A DNA stretch of 64,000 nucleotides from JBKXSZ01 sp047017005 (GCA_047017005.1 JBKXSZ010000005.1:1-64000), one strand, 5' to 3'. Positions 52,592 through 61,611 are shown, numbered from the stretch's first letter. Notes: a model not told the origin generated them from the sequence alone. Numbers and translations: made by a program.

Positions 52592-52930
52592 ATGACAGAA
52601 GTAACACGAGACGAATTTCTGCTTCCAGAAGAATTGCGGAACTATTTGGCAGAAAAGATTGTTGCTAGATAAGGAGAAGAGGTTTATATTTCCATACAAT
52701 CAATGGTGGAATTTCCTAAAAGATTAGCGGATTACTTGCTACAATGGATGGAACATTCTATAACTGAAACAGATACGTTATTTGCATTTATACTAAATAG
52801 CGATGAATTAGAGGGCATTAAAAAGAGCGAACAATACCTGGAAAAGATGGAGTATGATAGTAATCATAAAATTGCATTTTTTTACTTCCTTAATCCGCAA
52901 AACTATGTAAAAGAAGTATTAGAAGTCTAG
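52592..52930 (+). CDS. Small gene with in-frame CGG and in-frame TAA
   Basis: From the ATG at 52592 (after AAAGGAG) the frame reads 26 residues ('MTEVTRDEFLLPEELRNYL' at its start), then TAA at 52670-52672. The same frame goes on from 'GEEVYISIQSMVEFPKRLADYLLQWMEHS' to 52930. The second part looks protein-like and has no ribosome binding site of its own, so it seems one gene with an internal stop. Codon 16 is CGG (52637). A +1 shift there would bypass the TAA but meet another stop after about 35 codons. Unknown family. Confidence 0.45.
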
Positions 52931-52953
52931 AAATTAGGCTTCTCTTTTTTTGG

Positions 52954-52986
52954 TATTTTACGAATTAACATAAATATGATATAATA
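52954..52986 (+). promoter_or_regulatory. Promoter block of the small gene at 53028
   Basis: TTTTAC near 52956 and TATAAT at 52980-52985. The 33-base block is nearly identical to that at 53204-53236. Confidence 0.5.
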
Positions 52987-53027
52987 TAAAAGAAGATGCT
53001 GTGCATCTAGTAAAAGGAGAAATGAAA

Positions 53028-53132
53028 ATGACAGAAAAAGAAGAGAAAACAACAGACGTTTTGAAAGAGGAGATTGAAAAAATCAACAAAGAAGAAGCGC
53101 GGCGTGAGACCATGACAGCAGGTTCTTACTGA
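53028..53132 (+). CDS. 34-residue peptide gene
   Basis: A 34-residue highly charged peptide starting at 53028, eight bases after AAGGAG, with a hairpin (AGATGC/GCATCT) in its leader and a terminator after it. Codon 25 is CGG (53100) in 'EEARRETMTAGSY'; a +1 shift would stop after four more codons. No family recognised. It could be a regulatory or signalling peptide, which is a guess based on length and context only. Confidence 0.45.
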   Translation: MTEKEEKTTDVLKEEIEKINKEEARRETMTAGSY

Positions 53133-53143
53133 TTTTTCTCTGG

Positions 53144-53172
53144 AGGGATTTAAAGTAATTTAAATCCTTTTC
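53144..53172 (+). terminator. Terminator after the peptide gene
   Basis: GGATTTAAA and TTTAAATCC pair around GTAA, followed by TTTTC. Confidence 0.7.
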
Positions 53173-53203
53173 TTATGCGATAAAATTTATCAGAATTTGT
53201 CTG

Positions 53204-53236
53204 CATTTTACTACTTGACATAAATGTGATATAATA
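53204..53236 (+). promoter_or_regulatory. Promoter block of the small gene at 53284
   Basis: TTTACT at 53207-53212 and TATAAT at 53230-53235, spacer 17; TTGACATAAA lies inside the spacer. Near-identical to 52954-52986. Confidence 0.5.
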
Positions 53237-53283
53237 AAGAAGATGATGGAAGTAACATCAGTGTAGAAGGAGGAAATATTGAA

Positions 53284-53580
53284 ATGGCAAACACGAAAGA
53301 AGAACTAGAAGAAATGTTTCGGAAAGAATTAGGGATGACTAAAGTCTCTATTACGTTGATGGGTGAAGTTGTTCTTTATGAAAATTCTGAAAAAAAGGCA
53401 ATAGCCAAAGTAAAAAAGGCAATTGAAAAGTGGGATATGAAAGGTAAAGAATTACATATCACAATTGTAGACCGATATCATAACATCATACAAGCAGATT
53501 TAATTGGAGAATACAACAATCGGGTTAATGTTATGCTGGATTTGAACAATGCCAAACAAAAAATGCAAAGAGGAGCTTGA
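53284..53580 (+). CDS. Small unrecognised protein with two CGG codons
   Basis: A 98-residue protein starting after GAAGGAGGAAAT. A helix ('KEELEEMFRKELGM') is followed by alternating strands and helices ('VSITLMGEVVLYENSEKKAIAKVKKAIEKWDMKGKELHITIVDRYHNIIQADLIGEYNNRVNVMLDL'). It resembles no family I know. In-frame CGG codons lie at 53320 and 53521; a +1 shift at the first would stop after three codons. It shares a promoter block with the preceding gene. Confidence 0.6.
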   Translation: MANTKEELEEMFRKELGMTKVSITLMGEVVLYENSEKKAIAKVKKAIEKWDMKGKELHITIVDRYHNIIQADLIGEYNNRVNVMLDLNNAKQKMQRGA

Positions 53581-53647
53581 GATACTTCCCATAACAACGT
53601 AACGGATCTACAACATTATCAAAACTTAAAAGTCAGTATTTTTTCAA

Positions 53648-53680
53648 ACAGTCCTAGAGAATTTTAGGACTGCTTTTTTT
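53648..53680 (+). terminator. Terminator after the 53284 gene
   Basis: CAGTCCTA and TAGGACTG pair around GAGAATTT, followed by T7. Confidence 0.85.
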
Positions 53681-53731
53681 GTCTATGATAAAAAGAAAAG
53701 GAAAAATATTTTTTTATTACGGAATTTATAG

Positions 53732-53760
53732 TTGACAAAAACAAACAAATGTTTTAAAAT
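53732..53760 (+). promoter_or_regulatory. Promoter of the pyrophosphohydrolase-like gene
   Basis: TTGACA at 53732-53737 and TAAAAT at 53755-53760, spacer 17. Confidence 0.75.
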
Positions 53761-53831
53761 GTAAATGTAGAAAAGAGAGAAGATTAATGTCAGAAGAAAA
53801 GCAGAGCAAATAGCAGAGGAGGAAAACATAA

Positions 53832-54221
53832 ATGATATATCACTATAATAAATTAGTTCGTGATAAGATACCGACAGAAATAAATACTAAAGAAGGAAGA
53901 AAAGCTAATTGGAGAAAATTGAAAGAAGAGGAGTATATAGAACAATTAGATAAAAAGCTTTTAGAAGAAGTACATGAATTTATAGAAGCACATGATGAAG
54001 AAGAACTTGCAGATGTAATAGAAGTGATAGAAGCTATTGTAAAAGCGAAAAATATAAAGATAGAAGAAGTAAGAGAAAAACAAAAACGAAAAAGAGAGAG
54101 AAAAGGTAGCTTTAATAATAGAGTATATTTAGAATTTGTAGAAGAGTCAAAGAGAAATATAGAAGAAGAAAAAGAGCTAAATAAACAATGGCGAAATGGA
54201 AGAATAGATTCAGAAAGATAA
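53832..54221 (+). CDS. MazG-like nucleotide pyrophosphohydrolase
   Basis: A 129-residue protein. The opening 'YNKLVRDKIPTEI' and 'LDKKLLEEVHEFIEAHDEEELADVIEVIEAIV' carry the EExxE...ExxD metal-binding pattern of the PRA-PH/MazG all-alpha NTP pyrophosphatases, of the 'phosphoribosyl-ATP pyrophosphohydrolase-like' group. The basic C-terminus adds 'RKRERKGSFNNRVYLEFVE'. It likely hydrolyses an unusual nucleotide; substrate unknown. GAGGAGG precedes the ATG. Confidence 0.85.
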   Translation: MIYHYNKLVRDKIPTEINTKEGRKANWRKLKEEEYIEQLDKKLLEEVHEFIEAHDEEELADVIEVIEAIVKAKNIKIEEVREKQKRKRERKGSFNNRVYLEFVEESKRNIEEEKELNKQWRNGRIDSER

Positions 54222-54231
54222 TGAAGATTGT

Positions 54232-54268
54232 TAAAAAGAGAAGCTACATAAATGTAACTTCTTTTTCT
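54232..54268. terminator. Terminator before glmS end
   Basis: AGAAGCTACA and TGTAACTTCT pair around TAAA, followed by T5, between convergent genes. Confidence 0.65.
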
Positions 54269-54293
54269 ATAGTGTTATAAATTATTTATTCAA

Positions 54294-56135
54294 TTACTCA
54301 ACCGTAACAGATTTTGCTAAGTTTCTTGGCTTATCTACATCTAATCCTTTTTCTTTGGAAATATAGTAAGCAAATAATTGAAGCGGAATAACGGAAAGCA
54401 TTGGAGAGATAAGTGGATTGGTTTCTGGTATTCTTATTGTACAATCAAATGATACATTTTTAAATTCTTGATTGGTAACAACTAGAGTTTTTGCACCTCT
54501 TGTTACTACCTCTTGAATATTACTAATTGTCTTTTCTACTAGTTTAGGGTCTGTCATAATGCTAACAACAGTAATTCCATTTTCAATTAAAGCAATTGGC
54601 CCATGTTTTAGTTCTCCAGCTGCATAAGCTTCTGAATGAATATAAGAAATCTCTTTTAGTTTTAAAGAACCTTCCATAGATACTGCATAATCAGTACCTC
54701 TTCCTAGATAGAAAATATCCGTTTCGTTATAAACTTTTTTTGCAAATTCTTTTACTTGTTCTGTGTTTTTTAATATTTCTTCTACTTTTTCTGGTATTGC
54801 TAAAATATCTTTTTTCAAAGTATCAATTTCAGATTTATCACATCTTTCTAATATTTCTGCCATATAAATAGCAATGATAGAAAGAAGAGCTACTTGTGAA
54901 GTATATGCTTTTGTAGAAGCAACTGCAATTTCTGGTCCTGCATGTGTATATAAAGTATAGTCAGCTTCTCTTGTAATACTACTTCCAATAACATTGGAAA
55001 TAGCAAGTGTTTTAGCTCCTTTTGATCGAGCTAGTTTTAATGCTGCAATCGTATCTGCTGTTTCTCCAGATTGACTTACAAAAATAACTAATGTTTTGTC
55101 ATCAATAAGAGGGTCACGATATCGGAACTCAGATGCAATATCTACTTCAGTAGGAATATGACATAATTTTTCCATAATCGTTTTTCCAACTAAACATGCA
55201 TACATAGCAGTACCACAAGCTACCATATAAATTCGATTTAATCCAGCTAGATATTCTTTAGAAAAATTAATATCATCTAATAATGTTTTTTCACCAGAAG
55301 TAAGTCTAGCACCAATGGTTTCACGAATGGAGTTTGGTTGTTCATTAATTTCTTTTAACATGTAATCTGCATACCCATCTTTTTCAGCTGCAGATGCATC
55401 CCATGCAATGTTTTTAATCTCTTTATGAATTGGTTTTAAATCACGGTCATAGAATTTTATTTCATTACGTGTAAGTTCTACATATTCATTATCATTTAAT
55501 AAATAGAAATCTTTAGTAAAGGAAAGAATAGCTGGAATATCAGAGCTAATATAACTTTCTTCTTCACCTTTTCCAATTACTAAAGGACTATCTTTTCTTA
55601 CAACAATCATTTTATTTGGATAGTCTTTGCAAAGAATTTCTAATGCATAACTTCCTTTTAAATCATCGGTTGCTCTTTTTACAGCTTTTAAAAAGCTAAG
55701 GTCATCTTTATTTTTTTCTTGGCTATAGTAATAGTGAATTAAGTTTGGAACAGTTTCTGTATCCGTTTCAGAATGGAAGGTATATCCTTTTTCACTTAGA
55801 AACTTTCTTAATTCATGATAATTTTCAATAATCCCATTATGAACAACTGCAAAAGTGTTCTCCATATCAAGATGTGGGTGAGAGTTTTCTTTTGCTGGTT
55901 TTCCATGTGTTGCCCATCTTGTATGAGCAATTCCAATGGTTCCTTGTAAAGTATCAATTTCAGGAATATTTTGTAGGTTAGCTACTCTTCCTTTATTCTT
56001 TACATTTGAAATTCTGTTTCCTTCTATAGTAGAAACACCAGCAGAGTCATATCCTCTATATTCTAATCTTAATAATCCGTTAATTAAAATGGGACAAGCT
56101 TTTTTGTTCCCTATATATCCTACGATTCCACACAT
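54294..56135 (-). CDS. glmS: Glucosamine-6-phosphate synthase
   Basis: A 613-residue protein. The N-terminal Cys after Met ('MCGIVGYIGNKKA') is the glutaminase nucleophile, so the start is the ATG at 56135 and not the TTG at 56144. 'LLRLEYRGYDSAGV' and 'HTRWATHGKPAKENSHPH' complete the Gln domain. Two SIS domains follow ('SQSGETADTIAALKLA') and the C-terminus ends 'DKPRNLAKSVTVE'. It makes glucosamine-6-phosphate for the cell wall and is controlled by the ribozyme upstream. Confidence 0.98.
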   Translation of the reverse strand: MCGIVGYIGNKKACPILINGLLRLEYRGYDSAGVSTIEGNRISNVKNKGRVANLQNIPEIDTLQGTIGIAHTRWATHGKPAKENSHPHLDMENTFAVVHNGIIENYHELRKFLSEKGYTFHSETDTETVPNLIHYYYSQEKNKDDLSFLKAVKRATDDLKGSYALEILCKDYPNKMIVVRKDSPLVIGKGEEESYISSDIPAILSFTKDFYLLNDNEYVELTRNEIKFYDRDLKPIHKEIKNIAWDASAAEKDGYADYMLKEINEQPNSIRETIGARLTSGEKTLLDDINFSKEYLAGLNRIYMVACGTAMYACLVGKTIMEKLCHIPTEVDIASEFRYRDPLIDDKTLVIFVSQSGETADTIAALKLARSKGAKTLAISNVIGSSITREADYTLYTHAGPEIAVASTKAYTSQVALLSIIAIYMAEILERCDKSEIDTLKKDILAIPEKVEEILKNTEQVKEFAKKVYNETDIFYLGRGTDYAVSMEGSLKLKEISYIHSEAYAAGELKHGPIALIENGITVVSIMTDPKLVEKTISNIQEVVTRGAKTLVVTNQEFKNVSFDCTIRIPETNPLISPMLSVIPLQLFAYYISKEKGLDVDKPRNLAKSVTVE

Positions 56136-56164
56136 AGTTTTCAAATCCTCCTAAAAAATATTAT

Positions 56165-56346
56165 TTAGAACGGAACAATAGAAAGCTACGTAAATTAAAA
56201 GTTACCCTATTGGTATTGTTCTAACATCACTGCTAGGTTTTGCCCAATATTTCGTGGCAGTAACTAAATGCCATAGAGCTACCCGCCGAATCTTTCGATA
56301 AGCTCTAACCTCGTCAACAGTTAATCAAGATAACTGTCCTGGCGCC
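56165..56346 (-). ncRNA. glmS ribozyme
   Basis: On the minus strand the order AGGACAGTT...GTTGACGAGGTTAGAGC...CGAAAGATTCGGCGGGTAGC...CTATGGC...CAGTAACT...is typical. The cleavage-site GCGCC lies at 56342-56346. It cuts itself on binding glucosamine-6-phosphate, after which RNase J degrades glmS mRNA. The gap 56136-56816 holds this, a promoter region near 56430-56450 (TATACT) and nothing else recognised. Confidence 0.93.
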
Positions 56347-56816
56347 AATAATCATGTTATTGTATTTTTTCTACACCTTACCTCCTTTACAAATAGAATG
56401 CTAATTTACGTCGATACTTTCTTGCCGTTACTATAGTATATTACACTATATTTAAAAAAGTAGCAAGTCTTGTCATAAAATTGTAATATTAAGAAAGATA
56501 TAAACAAATTTGCTATTTGGGATTAATTAAAGTAAGTATATGAAAGATTTAGCTAATAAAAAAGTGTCTTTCTTTCAAAATTGGATGGCTATATAGCGGT
56601 TTGTAAATTTTCTTTAGAAATAGATAATGAAAAAGAAAATTACTTTTACAAAATTAAAAGGCATTTATATAGTAAAGTAGTTTCGTAATATATTGAAAAA
56701 TAGGATATAGATAAGTAGGGGATAGATATAGTGAAAATCTTTTTGGTAGATTATTACTTTTTTGATTAGAATCTGATATAATAGAAAAAGAAAATGGAGA
56801 AAAGCAAGGAGCATAT

Positions 56817-58610
56817 ATGTTTGATATAGAGGAAGAATTAAAAAAATTACCCCAAAAACCAGGGGTATATATCATGCATGATAAAGAAGACAACATTATT
56901 TATGTAGGGAAAGCAGTTGTTTTAAGAAATCGTGTAAGGCAATATTTTAGAAAAAGCAATAAGACAGCTAGAATTGAGAAAATGGTTTCTTTGATTGATC
57001 ATTTTGAATATATTGTGACAGATAATGAAGCAGAAGCCTTAATACTAGAATGTAATTTAATAAAGAAAAATAGGCCTAAATTTAATGTGCTATTAAAAGA
57101 TGATAAAACCTATCCCTATATTAAAGTAGATGTAAAATCCGATTTTCCAAATGTTTTCATCACAAGGAAAATTCAAAATGATGGAGCTAAATATTTTGGG
57201 CCATATGCGAATGCAGGAGCAGCAAAAGAGATGGTTGATTTTATTAAGCAGAAATTTAAAATTAGACAGTGTCGTAATTTTAAATCCAATAAAAGAGCAT
57301 GTTTAAATTATCATATTCATCGTTGCAGTGGACCTTGCGTAGGACTTATTTCCAAAGAGGATTATCGAAAAATTATCGACCAAGTTATCTTGCTATTAGA
57401 TGGTAAAACCGATAAGATTATAAAAGAGATAGAGAAAGAAATGAAGGAATCGGCAGACAAATTAGATTTTGAAAATGCTGCCTATTTAAGAGATAAGAAA
57501 TTAGCCATTGAAAGAATTTCAGAAAAGCAAAAGGTATCCAATATCTCGGAAAATGATATTGATGTTATTGGTTTAGCTAGAAATGATATTTGGGTATGTA
57601 TTGAGATATTCTTTGTTCGTGGTAGTAAAATGATTGGAAGAGAACACTATTTCTTTGATAATCTAAAAGAGATGGCTGATAAGGAAGTAATTTCAGGATT
57701 TTTAAAGCAGTACTATATGGATAAAGAAGCAGTGCCAAATCGTATTATGATGCAAGAAGAAGTGGATGATAAAGAAGTAATTGAACAATGGCTTACCCAA
57801 AAAATGGGAAGAAAGGTAGAACTAAAAACACCACAAAGAGGAGAAAAGTTAAGATTTGTAGAAATGGCAGAAAACAATGCAAAAGTAACACTCGAAAATC
57901 GCTCCCAAGAACGTTATGATGTTTTATCTGAGTTAAAAGAGGTATTAGGGTTAGAAAAATTGCCAAGAAAGATTGAAACCTATGATATTTCTAATATTTC
58001 TGGAACCAATATGGTTGCGGGAATGTGTGTGATGCAAGATGGTATTATTAACCGAAAATTATCCAGAAGATTTAAGATAAAAACGGTATTTACGCAAGAT
58101 GACCCAAGGTGTACAGAAGAGGTTATTACAAGAAGATTAGCACATTCAATAGATGGAAAAAACAGTAGTGGATTTGGAACATTACCAGATGTTATTTTTG
58201 CTGATGGTGGTATTACCCAAATACGAGCAATTAAACGAGCGATAGAAAAATATGATTTACAGATTCCGGTGTTCGGAATGGTCAAAGATGATAAACATAG
58301 AACAAGAGCTTTAATTGATGAGGAAAGAAAAGAAATACCACTTTCTGATAAATTAATGAATTTGATTACTATCTTCCAGGATACAGTACATGAAACAGCA
58401 ATTGAATATCACAGAAAGTTAAGAGAAAAAGAAATGACAAAATCTAGTCTAGACAATATTGAAGGAATTGGGGAAGTAAAGAGAAAAGCACTTTTGAAAG
58501 AATTTGGAAGTACGAAAAAGATTGCACAAGCAAGTATAGAAGAATTAACAAAAGTAAAAGGGATTAACGAAAAACTAGCAAAACATATTAAAGAGGAATT
58601 AATGAAATAA
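56817..58610 (+). CDS. uvrC: Excinuclease ABC subunit C
   Basis: A 597-residue protein. N-terminal GIY-YIG nuclease ('KPGVYIMHDKEDNIIYVGKAVVLRNRVRQYF'), four-Cys-like insertion ('CRNFKSNKRACLNYHIHRCSGPC'), UVR domain ('IKEIEKEMKESADKLDFENAAYLRDKKLAIE'), RNase H-like C-terminal nuclease ('VFADGGITQIRAIKRAI') and tandem helix-hairpin-helix end ('LDNIEGIGEVKRKALLKEFGS'). It makes both incisions in nucleotide excision repair. Length is normal. Confidence 0.97.
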   Translation: MFDIEEELKKLPQKPGVYIMHDKEDNIIYVGKAVVLRNRVRQYFRKSNKTARIEKMVSLIDHFEYIVTDNEAEALILECNLIKKNRPKFNVLLKDDKTYPYIKVDVKSDFPNVFITRKIQNDGAKYFGPYANAGAAKEMVDFIKQKFKIRQCRNFKSNKRACLNYHIHRCSGPCVGLISKEDYRKIIDQVILLLDGKTDKIIKEIEKEMKESADKLDFENAAYLRDKKLAIERISEKQKVSNISENDIDVIGLARNDIWVCIEIFFVRGSKMIGREHYFFDNLKEMADKEVISGFLKQYYMDKEAVPNRIMMQEEVDDKEVIEQWLTQKMGRKVELKTPQRGEKLRFVEMAENNAKVTLENRSQERYDVLSELKEVLGLEKLPRKIETYDISNISGTNMVAGMCVMQDGIINRKLSRRFKIKTVFTQDDPRCTEEVITRRLAHSIDGKNSSGFGTLPDVIFADGGITQIRAIKRAIEKYDLQIPVFGMVKDDKHRTRALIDEERKEIPLSDKLMNLITIFQDTVHETAIEYHRKLREKEMTKSSLDNIEGIGEVKRKALLKEFGSTKKIAQASIEELTKVKGINEKLAKHIKEELMK

Positions 58611-58629
58611 AAGACAGACAACGTAGAAA

Positions 58630-58663
58630 AAGGGAAGAATAGTAAGGATATTCTTCTCTTTTG
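58630..58663 (+). terminator. Terminator after uvrC
   Basis: AGGGAAGAATA and TATTCTTCTCTT pair around GTAAGGA, followed by TTTTG. Confidence 0.65.
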
Positions 58664-58693
58664 TTGAAAAACGATATACGATTATGGTAAAAT
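58664..58693 (+). promoter_or_regulatory. Promoter of the small membrane gene
   Basis: TTGAAA at 58664-58669 and TAAAAT at 58688-58693, spacer 18. Confidence 0.55.
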
Positions 58694-58772
58694 AGAAAAG
58701 AAACAAAGCATATTCTAGAACTGGTAGCATATATATTTAATATTAATAAATATATATAAGGGGGATTTTAAA

Positions 58773-58973
58773 ATGGAATATGCAAAAGATGAAATTTTTA
58801 GTATTGAGTATGATGAAAAGGAAGATACAATTCGTATAAAAAGAAAGAGAAGATTTCTAGATATAATAAGACAAAACAAATTCATTGTATCAATTGTTCT
58901 GTTAGGAGTTGTACTTAGTATTGTGGATTCAATTTTAATTTCAAACTTTGTGAAACTTTTATCCACTTTATAG
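58773..58973 (+). CDS. Small single-pass membrane protein
   Basis: A 66-residue protein after GGGGGAT. Acidic and basic residues fill 1-35 ('YAKDEIFSIEYDEKEDTIRIKRKRR'), then one membrane helix ('FIVSIVLLGVVLSIVDSILI'). Unknown family. It lies ahead of ispH and may be in its transcript. Confidence 0.6.
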   Translation: MEYAKDEIFSIEYDEKEDTIRIKRKRRFLDIIRQNKFIVSIVLLGVVLSIVDSILISNFVKLLSTL

Positions 58974-59028
58974 GGAAAAAATCAGGAAGAAAAAAGAAAA
59001 TAGATAAAATAAAAATAAATGGAGAAAA

Positions 59029-59910
59029 ATGATAGTAAAAATAGGAAAAACAGCAGGATTTTGTGGAGGTATGAGACGTGCTGTTTCAAAAGCAGAAGAA
59101 ATAGTAGAAAAAGAGAAACATATATATTGCTTGGGAGAACTTGCTCATAATAGACAAGTAATGGACAAGCTAGAAAATAAGGGGATGCAAGTGATCTCTG
59201 ACATAGGGGAATTGAAACCAGGTTCCTCTGTTATATTACGTGCTCATGGAGTAAAGAAACAAATATATGATGAAATAAAAAGGCGACAATTAGTTATGAT
59301 AGACTTAACTTGTCCTAAGGTATCAAAAATACATGAGATGGTAGAAAATTATGCAAAACAAGGGAAATATATTTTTCTACTATCGGAAAAGGGACATCCA
59401 GAAACAATTGGAACCTTTAGTTTTGCAGGGCAAAATATATTTTTATTGGAGGACATAAGTCAAGTAGATGAGGCAATAGAAGCATGGAGAAAGTCTTTTA
59501 AAAAAGAAATTGTTGTAATATCACAAACAACTTTTAGTATGACCAAGTTTGATGAAATAGCACAAGAGATAAAAAGAAAACTAAAAGGGGAAGAAGTAAA
59601 AGTTGATATACAAAAAACAATTTGTGATGCAACTAGAAACAGACAAAAAGAAACAAAGAGATTGTCACAAGAAGTGGATTTTATGTGTGTAATAGGTGGA
59701 GAAAATAGCTCTAATACTCATAAACTATACGAAATTGCAAAAAAGTATTGTAAAAAAGCAATCTGGATACAAAGTAAAGAACAGCTAAAAAAAGATAGTT
59801 TTGAAGGAGCAACAATAATAGGTGTTATAGCAGGAGCTTCCACACCGAAAGAAAGTATAGAGGATATTGTAAGAAAAATCAAAGAGATTAAAAAGGAGAA
59901 GAAAGAATGA
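59029..59910 (+). CDS. ispH: 4-hydroxy-3-methylbut-2-enyl diphosphate reductase
   Basis: A 293-residue protein. The three [4Fe-4S] ligands are C12 ('AGFCGGMRRAV'), C95 ('LTCPKVSKIH') and C199 ('TICDATRNRQ'), with 'LAHNRQVMDKLENKG' and 'RAHGV' near the active site. It makes the last step of the MEP isoprenoid pathway. Some clostridia fuse it to ribosomal protein S1; here it is not fused. Its stop overlaps the next start by four bases. Confidence 0.96.
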   Translation: MIVKIGKTAGFCGGMRRAVSKAEEIVEKEKHIYCLGELAHNRQVMDKLENKGMQVISDIGELKPGSSVILRAHGVKKQIYDEIKRRQLVMIDLTCPKVSKIHEMVENYAKQGKYIFLLSEKGHPETIGTFSFAGQNIFLLEDISQVDEAIEAWRKSFKKEIVVISQTTFSMTKFDEIAQEIKRKLKGEEVKVDIQKTICDATRNRQKETKRLSQEVDFMCVIGGENSSNTHKLYEIAKKYCKKAIWIQSKEQLKKDSFEGATIIGVIAGASTPKESIEDIVRKIKEIKKEKKE

Positions 59911-60776
59911 ACATAGCAAAAGATTGGAAAGAGTATGAAATACTAGATATGGCAAATGGAGAAAAATTAGAAAAGTGGGGAAATATAATATTAGTCAGAC
60001 CAGACCCACAAATTATATGGAAAGAAAAGAGTTTCCCCAAAAAATGGGAAAAAGTAAATGCTACCTATCATCGTAGTAAAACAGGAGGAGGAGCATGGGA
60101 ATATAAAAGTAACTTACCGAAATCTTGGCAAATTCAATATAAAGAATTAACCTTTAATATAAAGCCAATGGGATTTAAACATACAGGATTATTTCCGGAA
60201 CAAGCAAGTAACTGGGATTGGATGATGGATAAAATACGTAAGAGTAATAGAACAATTAAAGTTTTAAATTTATTTGCCTATACTGGAGGAGCGTCTGTAG
60301 CTTGTCTAGCAGCAGGAGCCTCTGTTTGTCATGTAGATAGCTCAAAAGGAATGGTAGCTTGGGCAAAAGAAAATGTTATCAGTTCAGGATTGGAAAAAAA
60401 ACCAATTCGTTATCTAGTAGATGATGTTGTAAAGTTTGTGAATCGAGAAATTCGTAGGGGAAATACCTATGACGCTATTATTATGGACCCTCCTTCTTAT
60501 GGAAGAGGAGCGAATGGAGAAGTATGGCAATTCGAAGAAAATATATATGAGTTAATTAAGTTATGTCAAAAGGTGTTATCCAATAATCCTCTATTTTTCT
60601 TAATCAATTCCTATACAACAGGAATTAGTTCTACTGTTTTAGAAAATATGCTAAGGCTTACTGTAAATAAAGAGTACAAAGGAAAAGTAACAGCAGGAGA
60701 GGTTGGATTACCAATGAAAGATTCTAACCTAATATTACCTTGTGGAATTTATGGAAGATGGGAGAGTATGAAATAA
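59907..60776 (+). CDS. Class I SAM-dependent rRNA methyltransferase-like protein
   Basis: A 289-residue protein with SAM motif 'VLNLFAYTGGASVACLAAGASVCHVDSSKGMVAWAKENV', acidic 'YLVDDVVKFV' and catalytic-like 'DAIIMDPPSYGRGANGEVWQFEENI'. The layout matches RlmI/RlmK-type 23S rRNA m5C/m7G methyltransferases without the PUA domain. Substrate not defined. It is translationally coupled to ispH and followed by rluD. Confidence 0.85.
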   Translation: MNIAKDWKEYEILDMANGEKLEKWGNIILVRPDPQIIWKEKSFPKKWEKVNATYHRSKTGGGAWEYKSNLPKSWQIQYKELTFNIKPMGFKHTGLFPEQASNWDWMMDKIRKSNRTIKVLNLFAYTGGASVACLAAGASVCHVDSSKGMVAWAKENVISSGLEKKPIRYLVDDVVKFVNREIRRGNTYDAIIMDPPSYGRGANGEVWQFEENIYELIKLCQKVLSNNPLFFLINSYTTGISSTVLENMLRLTVNKEYKGKVTAGEVGLPMKDSNLILPCGIYGRWESMK

Positions 60777-60788
60777 AGGAAAAAGAAA

Positions 60789-61490
60789 ATGGAAGAAATA
60801 AAAATAAAACCAAAAGTAATTTATGAAGATAACCATATTATAGTAGTAGAGAAGATACCTAATATACCATCTCAAGGAGATACAACTGGTGATATAGATA
60901 TGTTAACTATTATAAAAACATATCTAAAAGAAAAATATCAAAAACCAGGCAATGTCTATTTAGGATTAATTCACCGTTTAGATAGACCAGTTGGTGGGGT
61001 TATGGTATTTGCTAAAACTTCTAAGGCAGCCTCTCGTTTAAGTGAACAGGTAAGAAACAAAGATTTTCATAAAAAATATTTAGCTGTTGTAGATGGTAAA
61101 TGGGAGAAAAAAGAAGATATTATAGAAAATTATTTAAAAAAAGATGCGAGTAATAATAAAAGTAAAGTAGTATCGGCTAATCGAAAAGATGCAAAATTAG
61201 CAAAACTTTCTTATCAAGTGCTAGCTTATGATGAAATAAAAGACTTATCTTTAGTAAAAATAAATTTATATACAGGAAGACATCATCAAATAAGAGTACA
61301 ACTATCTCATGCAGGCCATAGTATTTTTGGTGACCAAAAGTATGGAAGAAGGGGCCAAGGAAAACAAATTGCACTTTGGGCATATGAATTATCTATTTTA
61401 CATCCAATTACAAAAGAAAGGATGAACTTTCAAGATTTACCAGAAAAGAATGGTACATGGAGAATAATAGAACAAATAGAAAATATATAA
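60789..61490 (+). CDS. RluA-family pseudouridine synthase
   Basis: A 233-residue protein with the catalytic Asp in 'LIHRLDRPVGGVMVFAKTSKAASRLSEQ', plus 'YTGRHHQIRVQLSHAGHSIFGDQKYG'. It converts uridine to pseudouridine in rRNA or tRNA; the S4 domain of RluD is missing, so it is the short RluA-like form. It forms a small RNA-modification operon with the methyltransferase gene. Confidence 0.93.
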   Translation: MEEIKIKPKVIYEDNHIIVVEKIPNIPSQGDTTGDIDMLTIIKTYLKEKYQKPGNVYLGLIHRLDRPVGGVMVFAKTSKAASRLSEQVRNKDFHKKYLAVVDGKWEKKEDIIENYLKKDASNNKSKVVSANRKDAKLAKLSYQVLAYDEIKDLSLVKINLYTGRHHQIRVQLSHAGHSIFGDQKYGRRGQGKQIALWAYELSILHPITKERMNFQDLPEKNGTWRIIEQIENI

Positions 61491-61552
61491 AGTTTTTATA
61501 AAATAAATTTTTCTTATGAAATACGGAAAAAAGATAATCAAAAGGACAAGAA

Positions 61553-61585
61553 TAGGCTTGTAGCTTAGTAGCTACAGGCTTTCTT
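61553..61585 (+). terminator. Terminator after the RluA-like gene
   Basis: GCTTGTAGCT and AGCTACAGGC pair with one wobble around TAGT, then TTTCTT. Confidence 0.7.
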
Positions 61586-61611
61586 ACTATGTTTTATGAA
61601 AGAGGTAGATT

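Noticed and set aside
56391..56816. Gene between the glmS ribozyme and uvrC
   Set aside because: No open frame with a ribosome binding site is visible on either strand.
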